A DNA stretch of 64,000 nt. Source: Streptomyces ferrugineus. Lineage in GTDB: Bacteria > Actinomycetota > Actinomycetes > Streptomycetales > Streptomycetaceae. The translations under genes were made by a program, and so were the position numbers. Each line of letters begins with the position of its first letter. Position 1 is the stretch's first letter. The stretch spans positions 4,278,001 to 4,342,000 of the forward strand of contig NZ_CP063373.1 of the NCBI RefSeq assembly GCF_015160855.1. The letters are read 5' to 3'. Shown here piece by piece: positions 1 through 8,178 of this stretch. Below the pieces are notes generated by a model. The model had not been told where the DNA came from, made no database searches, and saw only the letters and a program-made list of their open reading frames with translations.

Positions 1-201
1 GACCCCGAGGGGCACCGTCGAAACGCACTGTGACAACACCCCGAGCGTGGTCCAGCAGTCCGGGAGCCCGGCCGGTGAGTCCCACACCCCGATCTGGGCC
101 GCGCCGTGTGACTCCGCCCGCGTGGCCGCCGCGACCGCCTCCGCCACGGATCCCGCGCCGATGTTGACCTTGATCTCGATCGGACGCCTGCTGGCCTTCA
201 C
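1..201 (-). CDS. Luciferase-like (LLM/F420-type) oxidoreductase, N-terminal part only
   Basis: Reading leftwards from GTG at 201, 67 codons stay open to the window edge. A strong AGGAGG lies 7 bases upstream of the GTG. The peptide carries the segment IGVWDSPAGLPDCW after an N-terminal strand, and a later T-x-P-LGV stretch. This is how LLM-class flavin- or F420-dependent monooxygenases begin: a first barrel strand, then an E-x-x-G...VWDSP helix. The substrate cannot be told from so little. It is on the same strand as the LysR gene to the right but 340 bases downstream, so it probably has its own promoter. The rest of the gene lies outside the window. Confidence 0.7.
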   Translation of the reverse strand, partial: MKASRRPIEIKVNIGAGSVAEAVAAATRAESHGAAQIGVWDSPAGLPDCWTTLGVLSQCVSTVPLGV

Positions 202-542
202 TGGGGGACCTCCTGGTGTGTGTCGGGGCCCGCCAGCCGTACGCAGCGCCCACGGTGACGAGTAGGCGGGCCACCCTCCGTTGCCGGTGCGACCCGGTCG
301 ACTCGGGAGACCACGATGTCGTGGTCCCCAGCTCGGTACTCATCCATCACGGTACTTCTACCAGGTCAACGCGCCGTGCAGCACGGGTATCCCGTCTGCC
401 GCACGCATCCGCGGCCAGGGGGGAGACGGTGGGCCCGAGTCCCGGCCGCCGTCGCCGAGAGCCGTCACGGACCCTCGTGGGTGCTCAACGGCCCGCTCGT
501 CCCCCGCCCTGCGGCCGTTCCGGAGCCGGCGGAACCACCCGC
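202..542. other. Intergenic stretch without a recognisable gene
   Basis: About 340 bases lie between the end of the LysR gene and the start of the LLM gene. No reading frame here resembles a known protein and no strong hairpin was seen. A TTGACC on the minus strand near 360-372 could be a -35 element for the LLM gene, but no good -10 follows at the right spacing. Confidence 0.4.
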
Positions 543-1445
543 TCAAACAACTCCCTGAAGTGGCGTCCAAGTGGCCTCGGACCAGGTCTCCTTACGCAGG
601 AGTTCGAGCAGGGCCGCCTCCGCCGGACCCGATCCGGGCCGGACCACGGCGATGACCGGCCGGGACACCACCGGCAACACCGGGCGGGCGAGGTGCTCGT
701 AGCCGAGCGGCACCGCGGAGGCCGGGACGAGCGTCACCCCCAGCCCGTGGGCGGCCCAGCGCACGGCCGTCGCCGTCTGGGACACGCGGGCGGCCGTGGT
801 CGGGGTCGGATCGTTGCCCCGCATCACGTCCAGCAGCACGCCGTCGAGCGCGCTGTCGCGGTCGAACCTCACCCATGACTCGCCCTCCAGGTCGCGCAAC
901 TCGACCCGGTCCGCGGCGAGTTGCCGGTGCCCGGCGCCCAGCACCACGACGAACTCCTCGTCGCCGAGGTGGTGGGCGTCGGAAGGGGTCCGCTTGCACG
1001 CCGCCATCAGGGCGAGGTTCAGTACGCCCTGGCGGCACAGCCGCTCCAGTTCGGCGGAGCTGGGCTCCTCGAAGACGGTGACCTCCAACCGTGGGAAACG
1101 GCGGCGCAGCGCACCCAGCGCGCCCGGGAGCTGCCGCGTGCCGAACCCCATCTGGACCGAGACCACCAGCTCGCCCACCAGGTCGTCGGCACCGGCCCGC
1201 GCGGTCGACCTCGCCCGCCGCGCCGCGCTCACCGCGACCTCCGCCTCCCGTAGAAACGCGCGGCCGACCACGGTGGGCACCAGTCCGGTCGGCGTGCGGG
1301 CGAACAGCTCCACACCGAGTTCCCGCTCCAGTCCGCGGATCTGCTGGGACACCGACGGCTGAGCAACGCGCAGCCGCTCCGCCGCGGCCGTCACCGAGCC
1401 CTCCTCGGCAATGGCCAGGGCGTACTCGAACTGACGAAGGCTCAT
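543..1445 (-). CDS. LysR-family transcriptional regulator
   Basis: A 300-residue protein, the usual LysR length. Residues 1-60 form the winged helix-turn-helix (FEYALAIAEEGSVTAAAERL then QPSVSQQIRGLERELG). The rest is the periplasmic-binding-protein-like effector domain. LysR proteins bind DNA as tetramers and normally regulate a neighbouring or divergent gene in response to a small molecule. The gene downstream on the same strand is the LLM oxidoreductase, a reasonable target. There is no divergent neighbour: the gene upstream is on the same strand and ends at a strong hairpin. The start at 1445 matches the family pattern (MxLRQFEYAL). Confidence 0.9.
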   Translation of the reverse strand: MSLRQFEYALAIAEEGSVTAAAERLRVAQPSVSQQIRGLERELGVELFARTPTGLVPTVVGRAFLREAEVAVSAARRARSTARAGADDLVGELVVSVQMGFGTRQLPGALGALRRRFPRLEVTVFEEPSSAELERLCRQGVLNLALMAACKRTPSDAHHLGDEEFVVVLGAGHRQLAADRVELRDLEGESWVRFDRDSALDGVLLDVMRGNDPTPTTAARVSQTATAVRWAAHGLGVTLVPASAVPLGYEHLARPVLPVVSRPVIAVVRPGSGPAEAALLELLRKETWSEATWTPLQGVV

Positions 1446-1590
1446 CGACTCCCGTCCCCTCCCCGCGGCGGACCGGGCATCGCCGCCGTAGTCGTCGTAG
1501 CAGCAAGTAACCCGGTTCCACCGGCGGAGATTCCCGTGGACCGGCCACGGGCCCGCGTGGCTGCCTCGGGACTGACCCCCGCACGAGCAG

Positions 1591-1627
1591 CGCGCCCCCG
1601 CTCCACCAGTGGTGGAGCGGGGGCGCG
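1591..1627. terminator. Strong perfect hairpin terminator
   Basis: A 17-bp perfect stem (1591-1607 with 1611-1627) closed by a 3-base AGT loop. It sits 30 bases past the stop codon of the large glycoside hydrolase gene, which is read leftwards. No U-tract follows, as is common for Streptomyces terminators. It should insulate the LysR gene from the hydrolase transcript. Confidence 0.8.
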
Positions 1628-1656
1628 TTCACGGCGTGCTGCCGGTGGTGATGATC

Positions 1657-4600
1657 TCAGCGCACCTCCCGTGCGTACGGCGCGACGGTGATCCGGTCGA
1701 TCAGGGGCGCGTAGCGGGAGCGCAACGGTACGCCGGGGAAGGTGTCCGAGGCGTAGGTCGTGCCGTCGAAGTTCGGCAGTTCCTCGGAGCGGAAGGTGAT
1801 CGTGTTCTGTCCCTTGGTGAGTTGGATCGGGACGGTCAGCTCCCAGAAGTTGTTCTGGTGGAAGCTGTGCGGGAAGCCGACGCGCCGCGTCTCGCCGCCG
1901 TTGACGGTGATGTCGGCGTGCCGGGCCAGCGGATCCGGGTTGTAGTGGGTGGCCTCGGCCTGCTCGGGGTTGGAGTAGCGGACGCGCAGCGCGTACAGGC
2001 CGGGCCGGTCGGCGCTGACCGTGAAGGTGGCGGTGTTGCCGTTGCCCGGCTCTCCGCCGACGCCGGTGATCGCCGTGCCCTCGGTGGCCAGGGAGAGCGG
2101 GGTGAGCGTCGCCGAGCCCGCGAGCCGGGCGTCACCCGCCTCGTACGTACGCCCCTTGAGGGCGCCCTCGGTGGGCGTGACCGTGAGGCGGTCGACGAGG
2201 GTGCTGGACGAACCCCCGGTCAGCGTCACCTTGTTGATGCCGCCCGAGAGGGAGACCGCCACGCTGCGCCTGCCGTTGGCGAGACTCAGCACCTTGTGCC
2301 CGTTGACCGACAACTCGGCATTGGCGCCGCCGAGGGTGTCGACCCTGAGGGTGGCTTCGCGGTCGGCGGGCGAGTAGACCCAGAAGGTGGCGGTTGCGGA
2401 CTTCGGGAGCCGGGCCGCGCCCGAGCCGGTGGCGGGGGTGCCGGCCTGTGCCGGCAGTGTGTAGACGGGCCCGGCGCCGTCGCTCAGCCAGGCCAGTTCG
2501 CCCTCGTACACCTGCGTGCCGGCCGAGGCCTCCGGCAACGACAGGGTGAGCCGGTCGACGATGGCGTCGCCCTTGGTGGCGCGTTCGCCGTCGAGGCTCT
2601 TCGCCGCGAGGGTCAGGGTGTGCTTGCCCTTGGTGAGCTTCACCTTGGTGTCGGTGTGGTCCCACACCACCCACTTGTAGCCGAGCGGCAGATGCAGCTC
2701 CTGCTCGGTGTCCGCCTTGCCGTCGACCCGCAGGAAGACGTTGGTGGGCCCTTGCTCCTTCACCTTGTCGAAGGTGTTGAGGGAGTTGGCGAAGACGCTC
2801 AGGTCGTAGGTGCCGTCTTCGGGTACGTCCACGGTGAAGTCGAGCGTGACGTCGGAGCCGGTGCGCAGGCCGCCCACGTTGTAACCGCCCGAGGTGTAGA
2901 ACTTCGACACATCGCGGGGCGAGCCCTCGGGGCCGTTCTTCGAGTAGCCGGACCCGGTGTGGGCGGCGTCCTCGGCCTCGTACGACCCCTGCCAGCGCAC
3001 GGGCGGCGACTGTGTGTCCTTCGCGTCCCCGGCCGGGCTGAGGACGATCTCGTACGCCGAGGACTCCTTCAGCGTCGGCAGCGCACCGTCGCCGAAGTCG
3101 ACGTCCACCGTGCCGTCGTCACCGACCTTCAGGTTCTGCTCGGCGAGCAGCTTCGGGCCCGCGTTGTCGCCGATCTGCCCGCTCCACTCGATCTCGCGGA
3201 CCCAGGCGTGCACACGGCCGCCGAAGACCGACTTCGGGACGCCCGCGAAGGTGATGTGGCCCTTGCCGGTGGAGCCGCCGAAGATCAGCCGGGACTGCTT
3301 CTTCTTCTCGTCGAGCGTGGCGACGCCCTGCATGGTGTAGTTCTCGCCCGGGAACGGCGGGTTCACCTTGAGGGTGTGCCCGCTCATCGAGGCGTACGCG
3401 TGCAGCAGCCACCACTGCCCGTTGCCACGGTTGGACTGCACCGCGGAGTCGGAGAGGTTGCCGTCGATGTTCCAGTACGCGATGTCCGCGTCCACCTTGG
3501 ACTCCTCGATCGCGGACACCCACTGGATCATCTGGCCGGGGACCGAGGTGTGGTAGTTGAAGGCGTACTCGTTGATGTTGACGGGGAGTCGGGTGCCCTC
3601 GCGGTCGGTGCCCTGGAACAGCTCCTTCTCCCACGTCCGGTACTTGGCGACGCTCGTGCGCACCGCCTCCGGGTGGCTCAGCTCGTGCCAGGTGATGACG
3701 TCCGGGAGGGTGCCGGCGGCCAGGGCATGGGTGAGGAAGCCCTTGACCTGGCTGTACAGGACGCTGGTGTTGGGCCCGGCGATGCGGGCGTGCGGCATCC
3801 TCGCCCTGATGAGCCGGTACGTGTCGTCCCAGGCGGCGAAGTAGTCGTCGGGGTCGTTCAGCCAGCTGACCTTGTTGTAGCTCCACTCGCCGGTGCCGAA
3901 CATGTTGCCCTCGGGCTCGTTGAACGGCACGAAGACGATGTTGTCCTGGTACTCCTTCGGCAGCTTCAGGACCTGGTCGACCTGCTCGGCGATCTTCTCC
4001 TTGTAGAGCTTGAGCTTCTCCTCGGGGGTGTCGCCGGGCCACTGGTAGGGGAAGCCGCGGTGGATGTCGGTCATGTAGATGTAGACATCGCCGTCGGTGG
4101 AGTCGGCGAGCGGCTTGACCACCTCCAGCGCGTCGGCACCCGGGTGCTGCGGCCCGTCCTGCGCCTTCGTGGAGACCGTGCGCAGGCCCATGCCCTCGAT
4201 GAGGTTGTTGGTGGGGACGTCCGGTCCGTACAGGCCGTAGAGGGTGCCGGAGGCGCCGCCGTGGAACGCGCCGGTGTCCGAACCGAGATCGACGGTGAGC
4301 TGCCCCTCGCGGACCACGGTGACGGTCGCCTTCACGTCCCGCCCGGCCGCCGTTCCGGCGACCGTGAAGGTCCCCGGGTTCGCGTACCTGTCGGCCGGCA
4401 CGGCGTCCCAGGTGACCGGCGTGTCGCGGTCGTAGCCGTCGGAGAAGGAGGAGCGGACGGCGGTGGGGAGGGAGGGGGCGGTCCCGGTGGTGGTCCGGAC
4501 GTCGAAGGACGTCTTCGAGAGTTCCTGGACGGTCGGCACGGACTCGACCGTACCGGCTATCTGCTCGGCGCTCAGCGCCGAGTGCCACACGGTGAAGTCG

Positions 4601-5319
4601 TCGATCGCGCCCTTGAGCAGCGGATCCGGCCACAGGGACTTGCCGAGGTAGCCGGCGGCGGTGGCCGAGCTGTCCAGCAGCTCCTTGGCCTCGATGCCGG
4701 TCGCGGCGGAGGCGACCGGCACGCCGTCGAGGTAGGTGGTGAGCCGGCCGGCGGTGGTGTCGAGGGTGACGGTGACCGTCCGCCACTCGTTCGCGGGCAG
4801 CATCGCGTAGCCGCGGACCTGTGCCTCGGCTCCGCCCCCGCCGGTCGTCACGGAGGTCTGGAACACCCCGTCGCCGTTGTACGGAGTGCTGAAGAGGTAC
4901 TTGGTGGTGTTGGTGCCGAGATCGAAGATCCGCTGCCAGGACGACTTGTCGCCGCTCCATTTCACGCGGGCGGAGACCGTCAGATCGGTCGCGTCGCCGA
5001 TCACTTCGCGGGGCAGCCGGACGTAGGCGCCGTCGGAGGTGTGCGCCCCGCCGGGCAGGGCCAGCGCCTGGCCGCCGTCCGTGCCCGCGACGGACTGGGC
5101 GGTGGCTCCGTTGACCAGGGTCGCCGTCAGGCCGTTGCCGGAACTGTCGGTGATCTTTCCGGAGGTGAGGTCGTCCTGGTCGAAGCTGTAGTGGGCGGCG
5201 GGCTGAGGTGCCTCGGCCGCCTGAGCGGGGACGGCGGGCGCGGCCAGCAGGCCCGCGCCCAGGGTCAGTGCCACGGCGGCCGGGGCTCGGCGCCGGGCGT
5301 GTCTGTCAGCGGATGACAT
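1657..5319 (-). CDS. Secreted multidomain glycoside hydrolase (LamG, Ig-like, clan-A-like catalytic domain, CBM6-like modules)
   Basis: A 1220-residue exported protein. ATG at 5319 is chosen because a GAGGA lies just upstream and a Sec signal peptide follows at once (RRR, hydrophobic stretch, AQA cleavage near residue 34). Residues about 41-259 look like a LamG concanavalin-type domain and 262-336 like a bacterial Ig-like domain. Residues about 350-700 form the catalytic domain, with FVPFNEPEGN (Glu468, probable acid/base) and VNINEYAFN (Glu584, probable nucleophile), the arrangement of retaining clan GH-A enzymes. From about 760 to the end come at least two CBM6-like carbohydrate-binding beta-sandwiches starting YEAED or YEAGD. 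The exact GH family was not recognised. The operators shared with the divergent LacI/ABC genes suggest it trims an extracellular polysaccharide into sugars imported by that transporter. Confidence 0.8.
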   Translation of the reverse strand: MSSADRHARRRAPAAVALTLGAGLLAAPAVPAQAAEAPQPAAHYSFDQDDLTSGKITDSSGNGLTATLVNGATAQSVAGTDGGQALALPGGAHTSDGAYVRLPREVIGDATDLTVSARVKWSGDKSSWQRIFDLGTNTTKYLFSTPYNGDGVFQTSVTTGGGGAEAQVRGYAMLPANEWRTVTVTLDTTAGRLTTYLDGVPVASAATGIEAKELLDSSATAAGYLGKSLWPDPLLKGAIDDFTVWHSALSAEQIAGTVESVPTVQELSKTSFDVRTTTGTAPSLPTAVRSSFSDGYDRDTPVTWDAVPADRYANPGTFTVAGTAAGRDVKATVTVVREGQLTVDLGSDTGAFHGGASGTLYGLYGPDVPTNNLIEGMGLRTVSTKAQDGPQHPGADALEVVKPLADSTDGDVYIYMTDIHRGFPYQWPGDTPEEKLKLYKEKIAEQVDQVLKLPKEYQDNIVFVPFNEPEGNMFGTGEWSYNKVSWLNDPDDYFAAWDDTYRLIRARMPHARIAGPNTSVLYSQVKGFLTHALAAGTLPDVITWHELSHPEAVRTSVAKYRTWEKELFQGTDREGTRLPVNINEYAFNYHTSVPGQMIQWVSAIEESKVDADIAYWNIDGNLSDSAVQSNRGNGQWWLLHAYASMSGHTLKVNPPFPGENYTMQGVATLDEKKKQSRLIFGGSTGKGHITFAGVPKSVFGGRVHAWVREIEWSGQIGDNAGPKLLAEQNLKVGDDGTVDVDFGDGALPTLKESSAYEIVLSPAGDAKDTQSPPVRWQGSYEAEDAAHTGSGYSKNGPEGSPRDVSKFYTSGGYNVGGLRTGSDVTLDFTVDVPEDGTYDLSVFANSLNTFDKVKEQGPTNVFLRVDGKADTEQELHLPLGYKWVVWDHTDTKVKLTKGKHTLTLAAKSLDGERATKGDAIVDRLTLSLPEASAGTQVYEGELAWLSDGAGPVYTLPAQAGTPATGSGAARLPKSATATFWVYSPADREATLRVDTLGGANAELSVNGHKVLSLANGRRSVAVSLSGGINKVTLTGGSSSTLVDRLTVTPTEGALKGRTYEAGDARLAGSATLTPLSLATEGTAITGVGGEPGNGNTATFTVSADRPGLYALRVRYSNPEQAEATHYNPDPLARHADITVNGGETRRVGFPHSFHQNNFWELTVPIQLTKGQNTITFRSEELPNFDGTTYASDTFPGVPLRSRYAPLIDRITVAPYAREVR

Positions 5320-5370
5320 GGATTGCGTCCTCAATCCTTGAGTAAGGGGTTCCGGGCGGCCCAATGTGCG

Positions 5371-5384
5371 TCGAACCGGTTCGA
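5371..5384. promoter_or_regulatory. LacI-type operator O1
   Basis: Perfect 14-bp palindrome TCGAACCGGTTCGA, in the 5' untranslated region of the hydrolase gene. It is one of four copies between 5371 and 5727 and is the outermost on the left. The odd-even central CG dyad and 7-bp half-sites are typical of LacI-family operators. Confidence 0.8.
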
Positions 5385-5490
5385 CATCCGGCTGTCGAGG
5401 ACTCAGGAACATGCCAGGTGGCAGGGGTGACGGCCCTGAGCTGCTCGGGACGTGAGGAGCTGACCCACGCTCGCCGGAAGGATCACTTCA

Positions 5491-5504
5491 TCGAACCGGT
5501 TCGG
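5491..5504. promoter_or_regulatory. LacI-type operator O2 over the leftward start site
   Basis: The 12-bp core CGAACCGGTTCG (5492-5503), within TCGAACCGGTTCGG. It begins 3 bases downstream of the predicted leftward -10 element, so bound repressor would cover the transcription start of the hydrolase gene. Confidence 0.8.
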
Positions 5505-5506
5505 CG

Positions 5507-5535
5507 AAGCTAGCACCGAGACAATCGACCAGCAA
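5507..5535 (-). promoter_or_regulatory. Sigma-70-type promoter for the secreted hydrolase
   Basis: On the minus strand TTGCTG (5535-5530), a 17-bp spacer, then TAGCTT (5512-5507). This is a good match to the Streptomyces HrdB consensus. The predicted start near 5500 falls inside operator O2. Confidence 0.65.
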
Positions 5536-5595
5536 TCCCTCGGACGCAAGGATCTCCGGGGTTCGGGTCGGTTCGCGGAAGTGCTGTCAGAGGTG

Positions 5596-5624
5596 TTGAC
5601 AGGCGGTCGGGCGGTTCCTACCTT
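5596..5624 (+). promoter_or_regulatory. Sigma-70-type promoter for the lacI/ABC operon
   Basis: TTGACA (5596-5601), a 17-bp spacer, then TACCTT (5619-5624), close to the HrdB consensus. The predicted start near 5631 abuts operator O3, mirroring the leftward promoter and O2. Confidence 0.7.
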
Positions 5625-5632
5625 CACTTCAC

Positions 5633-5646
5633 GCGAACCGGTTCGA
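5633..5646. promoter_or_regulatory. LacI-type operator O3 over the rightward start site
   Basis: Core palindrome CGAACCGGTTCG (5634-5645). It lies directly downstream of the rightward -10 element, so binding should block initiation of the lacI operon (autoregulation). Confidence 0.8.
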
Positions 5647-5713
5647 CGACCGGCCCTCGCTCTTCGTCCCACCCGTACCCTGATGACCGGCGGGCGCTCG
5701 CTCCCCCAAGGTG

Positions 5714-5727
5714 TCGAACCGGTTCGA
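5714..5727. promoter_or_regulatory. LacI-type operator O4 next to the lacI start
   Basis: Perfect 14-bp palindrome TCGAACCGGTTCGA ending 14 bases before the GTG start of the LacI gene, just upstream of its AAGGAG. With O1 it could support DNA looping across the divergent promoters. Confidence 0.8.
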
Positions 5728-5741
5728 GCAAGGAGTTCCAC

Positions 5742-6779
5742 GTGAACATCGGTGAGATCGCCCGGCGTGCCGGTGTCTCGCGGAGCACCGTGTCCTACGC
5801 GCTCAGCGGCAAGCGCCCGGTGTCGGACGAGACCCGGCGCAGGATCCAGGAGGTCATCGACGAGCTGGGCTACCGGCCCAACGCCAGCGCACGCGCCCTG
5901 GCCAACGGCCGGACCAGCACGATCGGCCTGGTCTTCCCGCCGGCCGGTAACCACTACACCGGGATGCAGCTCGACTTCATCGGCAGTGTGGTGGAGGCCG
6001 CGGCGGCGCACGACTACGACGTGCTGCTGTCGCCGAGCGGCGTGGACAGCGACCGCTCGTTCCAGCGGCTGCTGGGGGAGCGGCGCGTGGACGGCGCGAT
6101 CCTCATGGAGATCAGGCTGGAGGACGACCGGGTCGATCACCTGGCCGCCCTGGACTTCCCCTCCGTCGCCATCGGCCGCACCGCTCATCCGGAGCGCGGC
6201 TGGTGGGTCGGCCTGGACCACACGGCGCTGGCGGCCGCGTGTGTCCACCACCTCGCGGACCTGGGCCACCACAGGGTCGCCTTCGTCAACCGGCCCGAGC
6301 AGCTCCTGCGCACCGGATACGAGTCGGCGCACCGGGGCCTGGACGGGTTCACCAAGGCCGCGGCCGAACGCGGGCTGACGGTCCGGACGTACTGCTGCGG
6401 GGACGATGCCGCCGCGGGCCAGGAATGCCTGGCGCGGATCCTGCACGACGACCCGGCCACCACGGCCCTGGTCACGCTCAACGAAGCCGCCCTCGGCGGC
6501 CTCTACCGAGGGCTCGCCCGGGCCGGCCGCCATGTGCCACGCGACTTCTCCGTCACCGGAGTCGTGGCCGGCCGCTGGGCGGAGACGGTGACCCCGCAGC
6601 TCACCGCGGCGGACGTGCCGGCGGAGGAGATGGGCCGGCGCGCCGTCGACCTGCTCATCGAACGGCTCGACCATCCCGACGCACCGCCCAGGCACCATCT
6701 GCTCACGCCCCCGATCTCGTTGCGGGCCAGCACCGGCCCCGCCACCGGCAGACCCTCCGCCGAACCCCCGGGCGCCTGA
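5742..6779 (+). CDS. LacI-family transcriptional repressor
   Basis: A 345-residue protein of standard LacI length. Residues 1-50 hold the helix-turn-helix and hinge helix (MNIGEIARRAGVSRSTVSYA, then the ASARALANGRT hinge). The rest is the sugar-sensing periplasmic-binding-protein fold. The start is GTG at 5742, with AAGGAG 6 bases upstream. Four CGAACCGGTTCG palindromes in the upstream divergent region are its likely binding sites, so it should repress itself, the ABC importer and the divergent secreted hydrolase until an imported sugar binds. Its stop is 135 bases before the lipoprotein gene. Confidence 0.93.
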   Translation: MNIGEIARRAGVSRSTVSYALSGKRPVSDETRRRIQEVIDELGYRPNASARALANGRTSTIGLVFPPAGNHYTGMQLDFIGSVVEAAAAHDYDVLLSPSGVDSDRSFQRLLGERRVDGAILMEIRLEDDRVDHLAALDFPSVAIGRTAHPERGWWVGLDHTALAAACVHHLADLGHHRVAFVNRPEQLLRTGYESAHRGLDGFTKAAAERGLTVRTYCCGDDAAAGQECLARILHDDPATTALVTLNEAALGGLYRGLARAGRHVPRDFSVTGVVAGRWAETVTPQLTAADVPAEEMGRRAVDLLIERLDHPDAPPRHHLLTPPISLRASTGPATGRPSAEPPGA

Positions 6780-6914
6780 CGCCACATCACCGCCCGCCGT
6801 CCCCCTTCACCCCTCCCGAGTACGCCAGTCGCCGCGCCGTCGCAGTCCGACGTGCCCGCCTCCGCTACGTCACCCCTCCCACGGCACCTCCATGCCAAGA
6901 ACGAAGGACCCGCC

Positions 6915-8159
6915 ATGCACAGCTCCTCCAGACGACGGCTCCTCGTCGCCGTTGCCCTGTCGACCGTCGTCGCCGTCGTCGGCACCGCCTGCTCCACCGG
7001 CTCGGGCAGCAGCGGCGCCAAGGGCGCGGACAGCGGCACGTACACCATCTGGGACCCGTACCCGCAGTTCGCCAAGGGCTCGGCCTGGACGAAGCTGCTC
7101 GACGAGTGCGGCACCGAAGCGGGCGTGAAGATCAAGCGGACCGGCTTCGACACCAGCGACCTGGCCAACAAGACGCTGCTGGCGGCCCAGCAGGGCAACT
7201 CCCCGGACGTACTGATCGTCGACAACCCGGTGGTGTCGACCCTGGCCGAGGCGGGCGTGCTCACCACGACCGAGGAGAACAAGCTCGACACCTCGAAGGT
7301 GGACCCCAACCTGCTCGCGGCCGGACAGTCCGGCGGGAAGACGTACGGCACACCGATCGGCGCCAACACCCTCGCCCTCTACTACAACAAGAAGGTCCTG
7401 AAGGAGGCCGGGGTCGACACCGCCTCGATCAAGGACTGGAAGTCGCTCACGGCGGCGCTGGAGAAGGTCGAGAAGGCCGGCAAGAAGGGCATCACCTTCT
7501 CGGCGATCGGCACCGAGGAGGGCAGCTTCCAGTTCCTGCCGTGGTTCTGGGGATCGGGCGCGAAGCTGACCGAACTCGACTCCGCCGAGGCCGTCTCCGC
7601 GCTGTCGCTGTGGAAGAACTGGCTGGACAAGGGCTACGCGCCCAATTCGGTCATCAACAACACCCAGACCACGAGCTGGCAGGAGTTCGCCGGCGGCGAC
7701 TACGCCTTCGCGGAGAACGGCACCTGGCAGCTCGCCAATGCCGAGAAGGCGGGCTTCGACTACGGCGTCCTGCCGATCCCGGGCGCTGACGGAGGCAACG
7801 CCGCGGCTCCGACCGGCGGCGAGTTCGTCACCCTCCCGGTCCAGGAGGACACCGGCCGCTACGCCACCGCCCAGAAGCTGGGGACCTGCCTCACCAGCGC
7901 CCAGAACATCTACGACACCGACACCACCCTCTCCTACGTGGCCCCCACCGGCGAGGTCCAGGACAAGCAGGTGGCGGCGAACGCCGAGCTGAAGCCCTGG
8001 GTCGACGCGGTCAAGTCGGCCAAGGGGCGCACCAGCGACGACCTGGGCACCAAGTACCCCAAGATCTCCGAGCAGTTGTGGAAGGCCGTCCAGTCCGCCC
8101 TCAGCGGCTCCAAGTCGCCCGAGGAGGCACTGGCCGAGGCCCAGTCCGCCGTCAAGTAG
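6915..8159 (+). CDS. Sugar ABC transporter substrate-binding lipoprotein
   Basis: A 414-residue extracytoplasmic solute-binding protein of the family-1 (maltose-binding-like) type. ATG 6915 is preferred over upstream in-frame codons because GAAGGA precedes it and an RRR lipoprotein signal follows, ending VVGTAC with the acylated Cys26. The body shows family features such as TYTIWDPYPQF near the mature start and NTQTTSWQEFAGGDYAF later. It would capture an oligosaccharide outside the membrane and hand it to the two permeases immediately downstream. No ATPase gene is present here. Streptomyces sugar importers commonly share the MsiK ATPase encoded elsewhere. Confidence 0.92.
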   Translation: MHSSSRRRLLVAVALSTVVAVVGTACSTGSGSSGAKGADSGTYTIWDPYPQFAKGSAWTKLLDECGTEAGVKIKRTGFDTSDLANKTLLAAQQGNSPDVLIVDNPVVSTLAEAGVLTTTEENKLDTSKVDPNLLAAGQSGGKTYGTPIGANTLALYYNKKVLKEAGVDTASIKDWKSLTAALEKVEKAGKKGITFSAIGTEEGSFQFLPWFWGSGAKLTELDSAEAVSALSLWKNWLDKGYAPNSVINNTQTTSWQEFAGGDYAFAENGTWQLANAEKAGFDYGVLPIPGADGGNAAAPTGGEFVTLPVQEDTGRYATAQKLGTCLTSAQNIYDTDTTLSYVAPTGEVQDKQVAANAELKPWVDAVKSAKGRTSDDLGTKYPKISEQLWKAVQSALSGSKSPEEALAEAQSAVK

Positions 8160-8178
8160 CCAGCGGATCGGACCGCAG

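Noticed and set aside
1609..5316. A 1235-codon open frame opposite the large glycoside hydrolase
   Set aside because: It is the complement of a GC-rich gene with recognisable domains. Its own translation is Val/Gly/Arg-rich without motifs and has no proper start.
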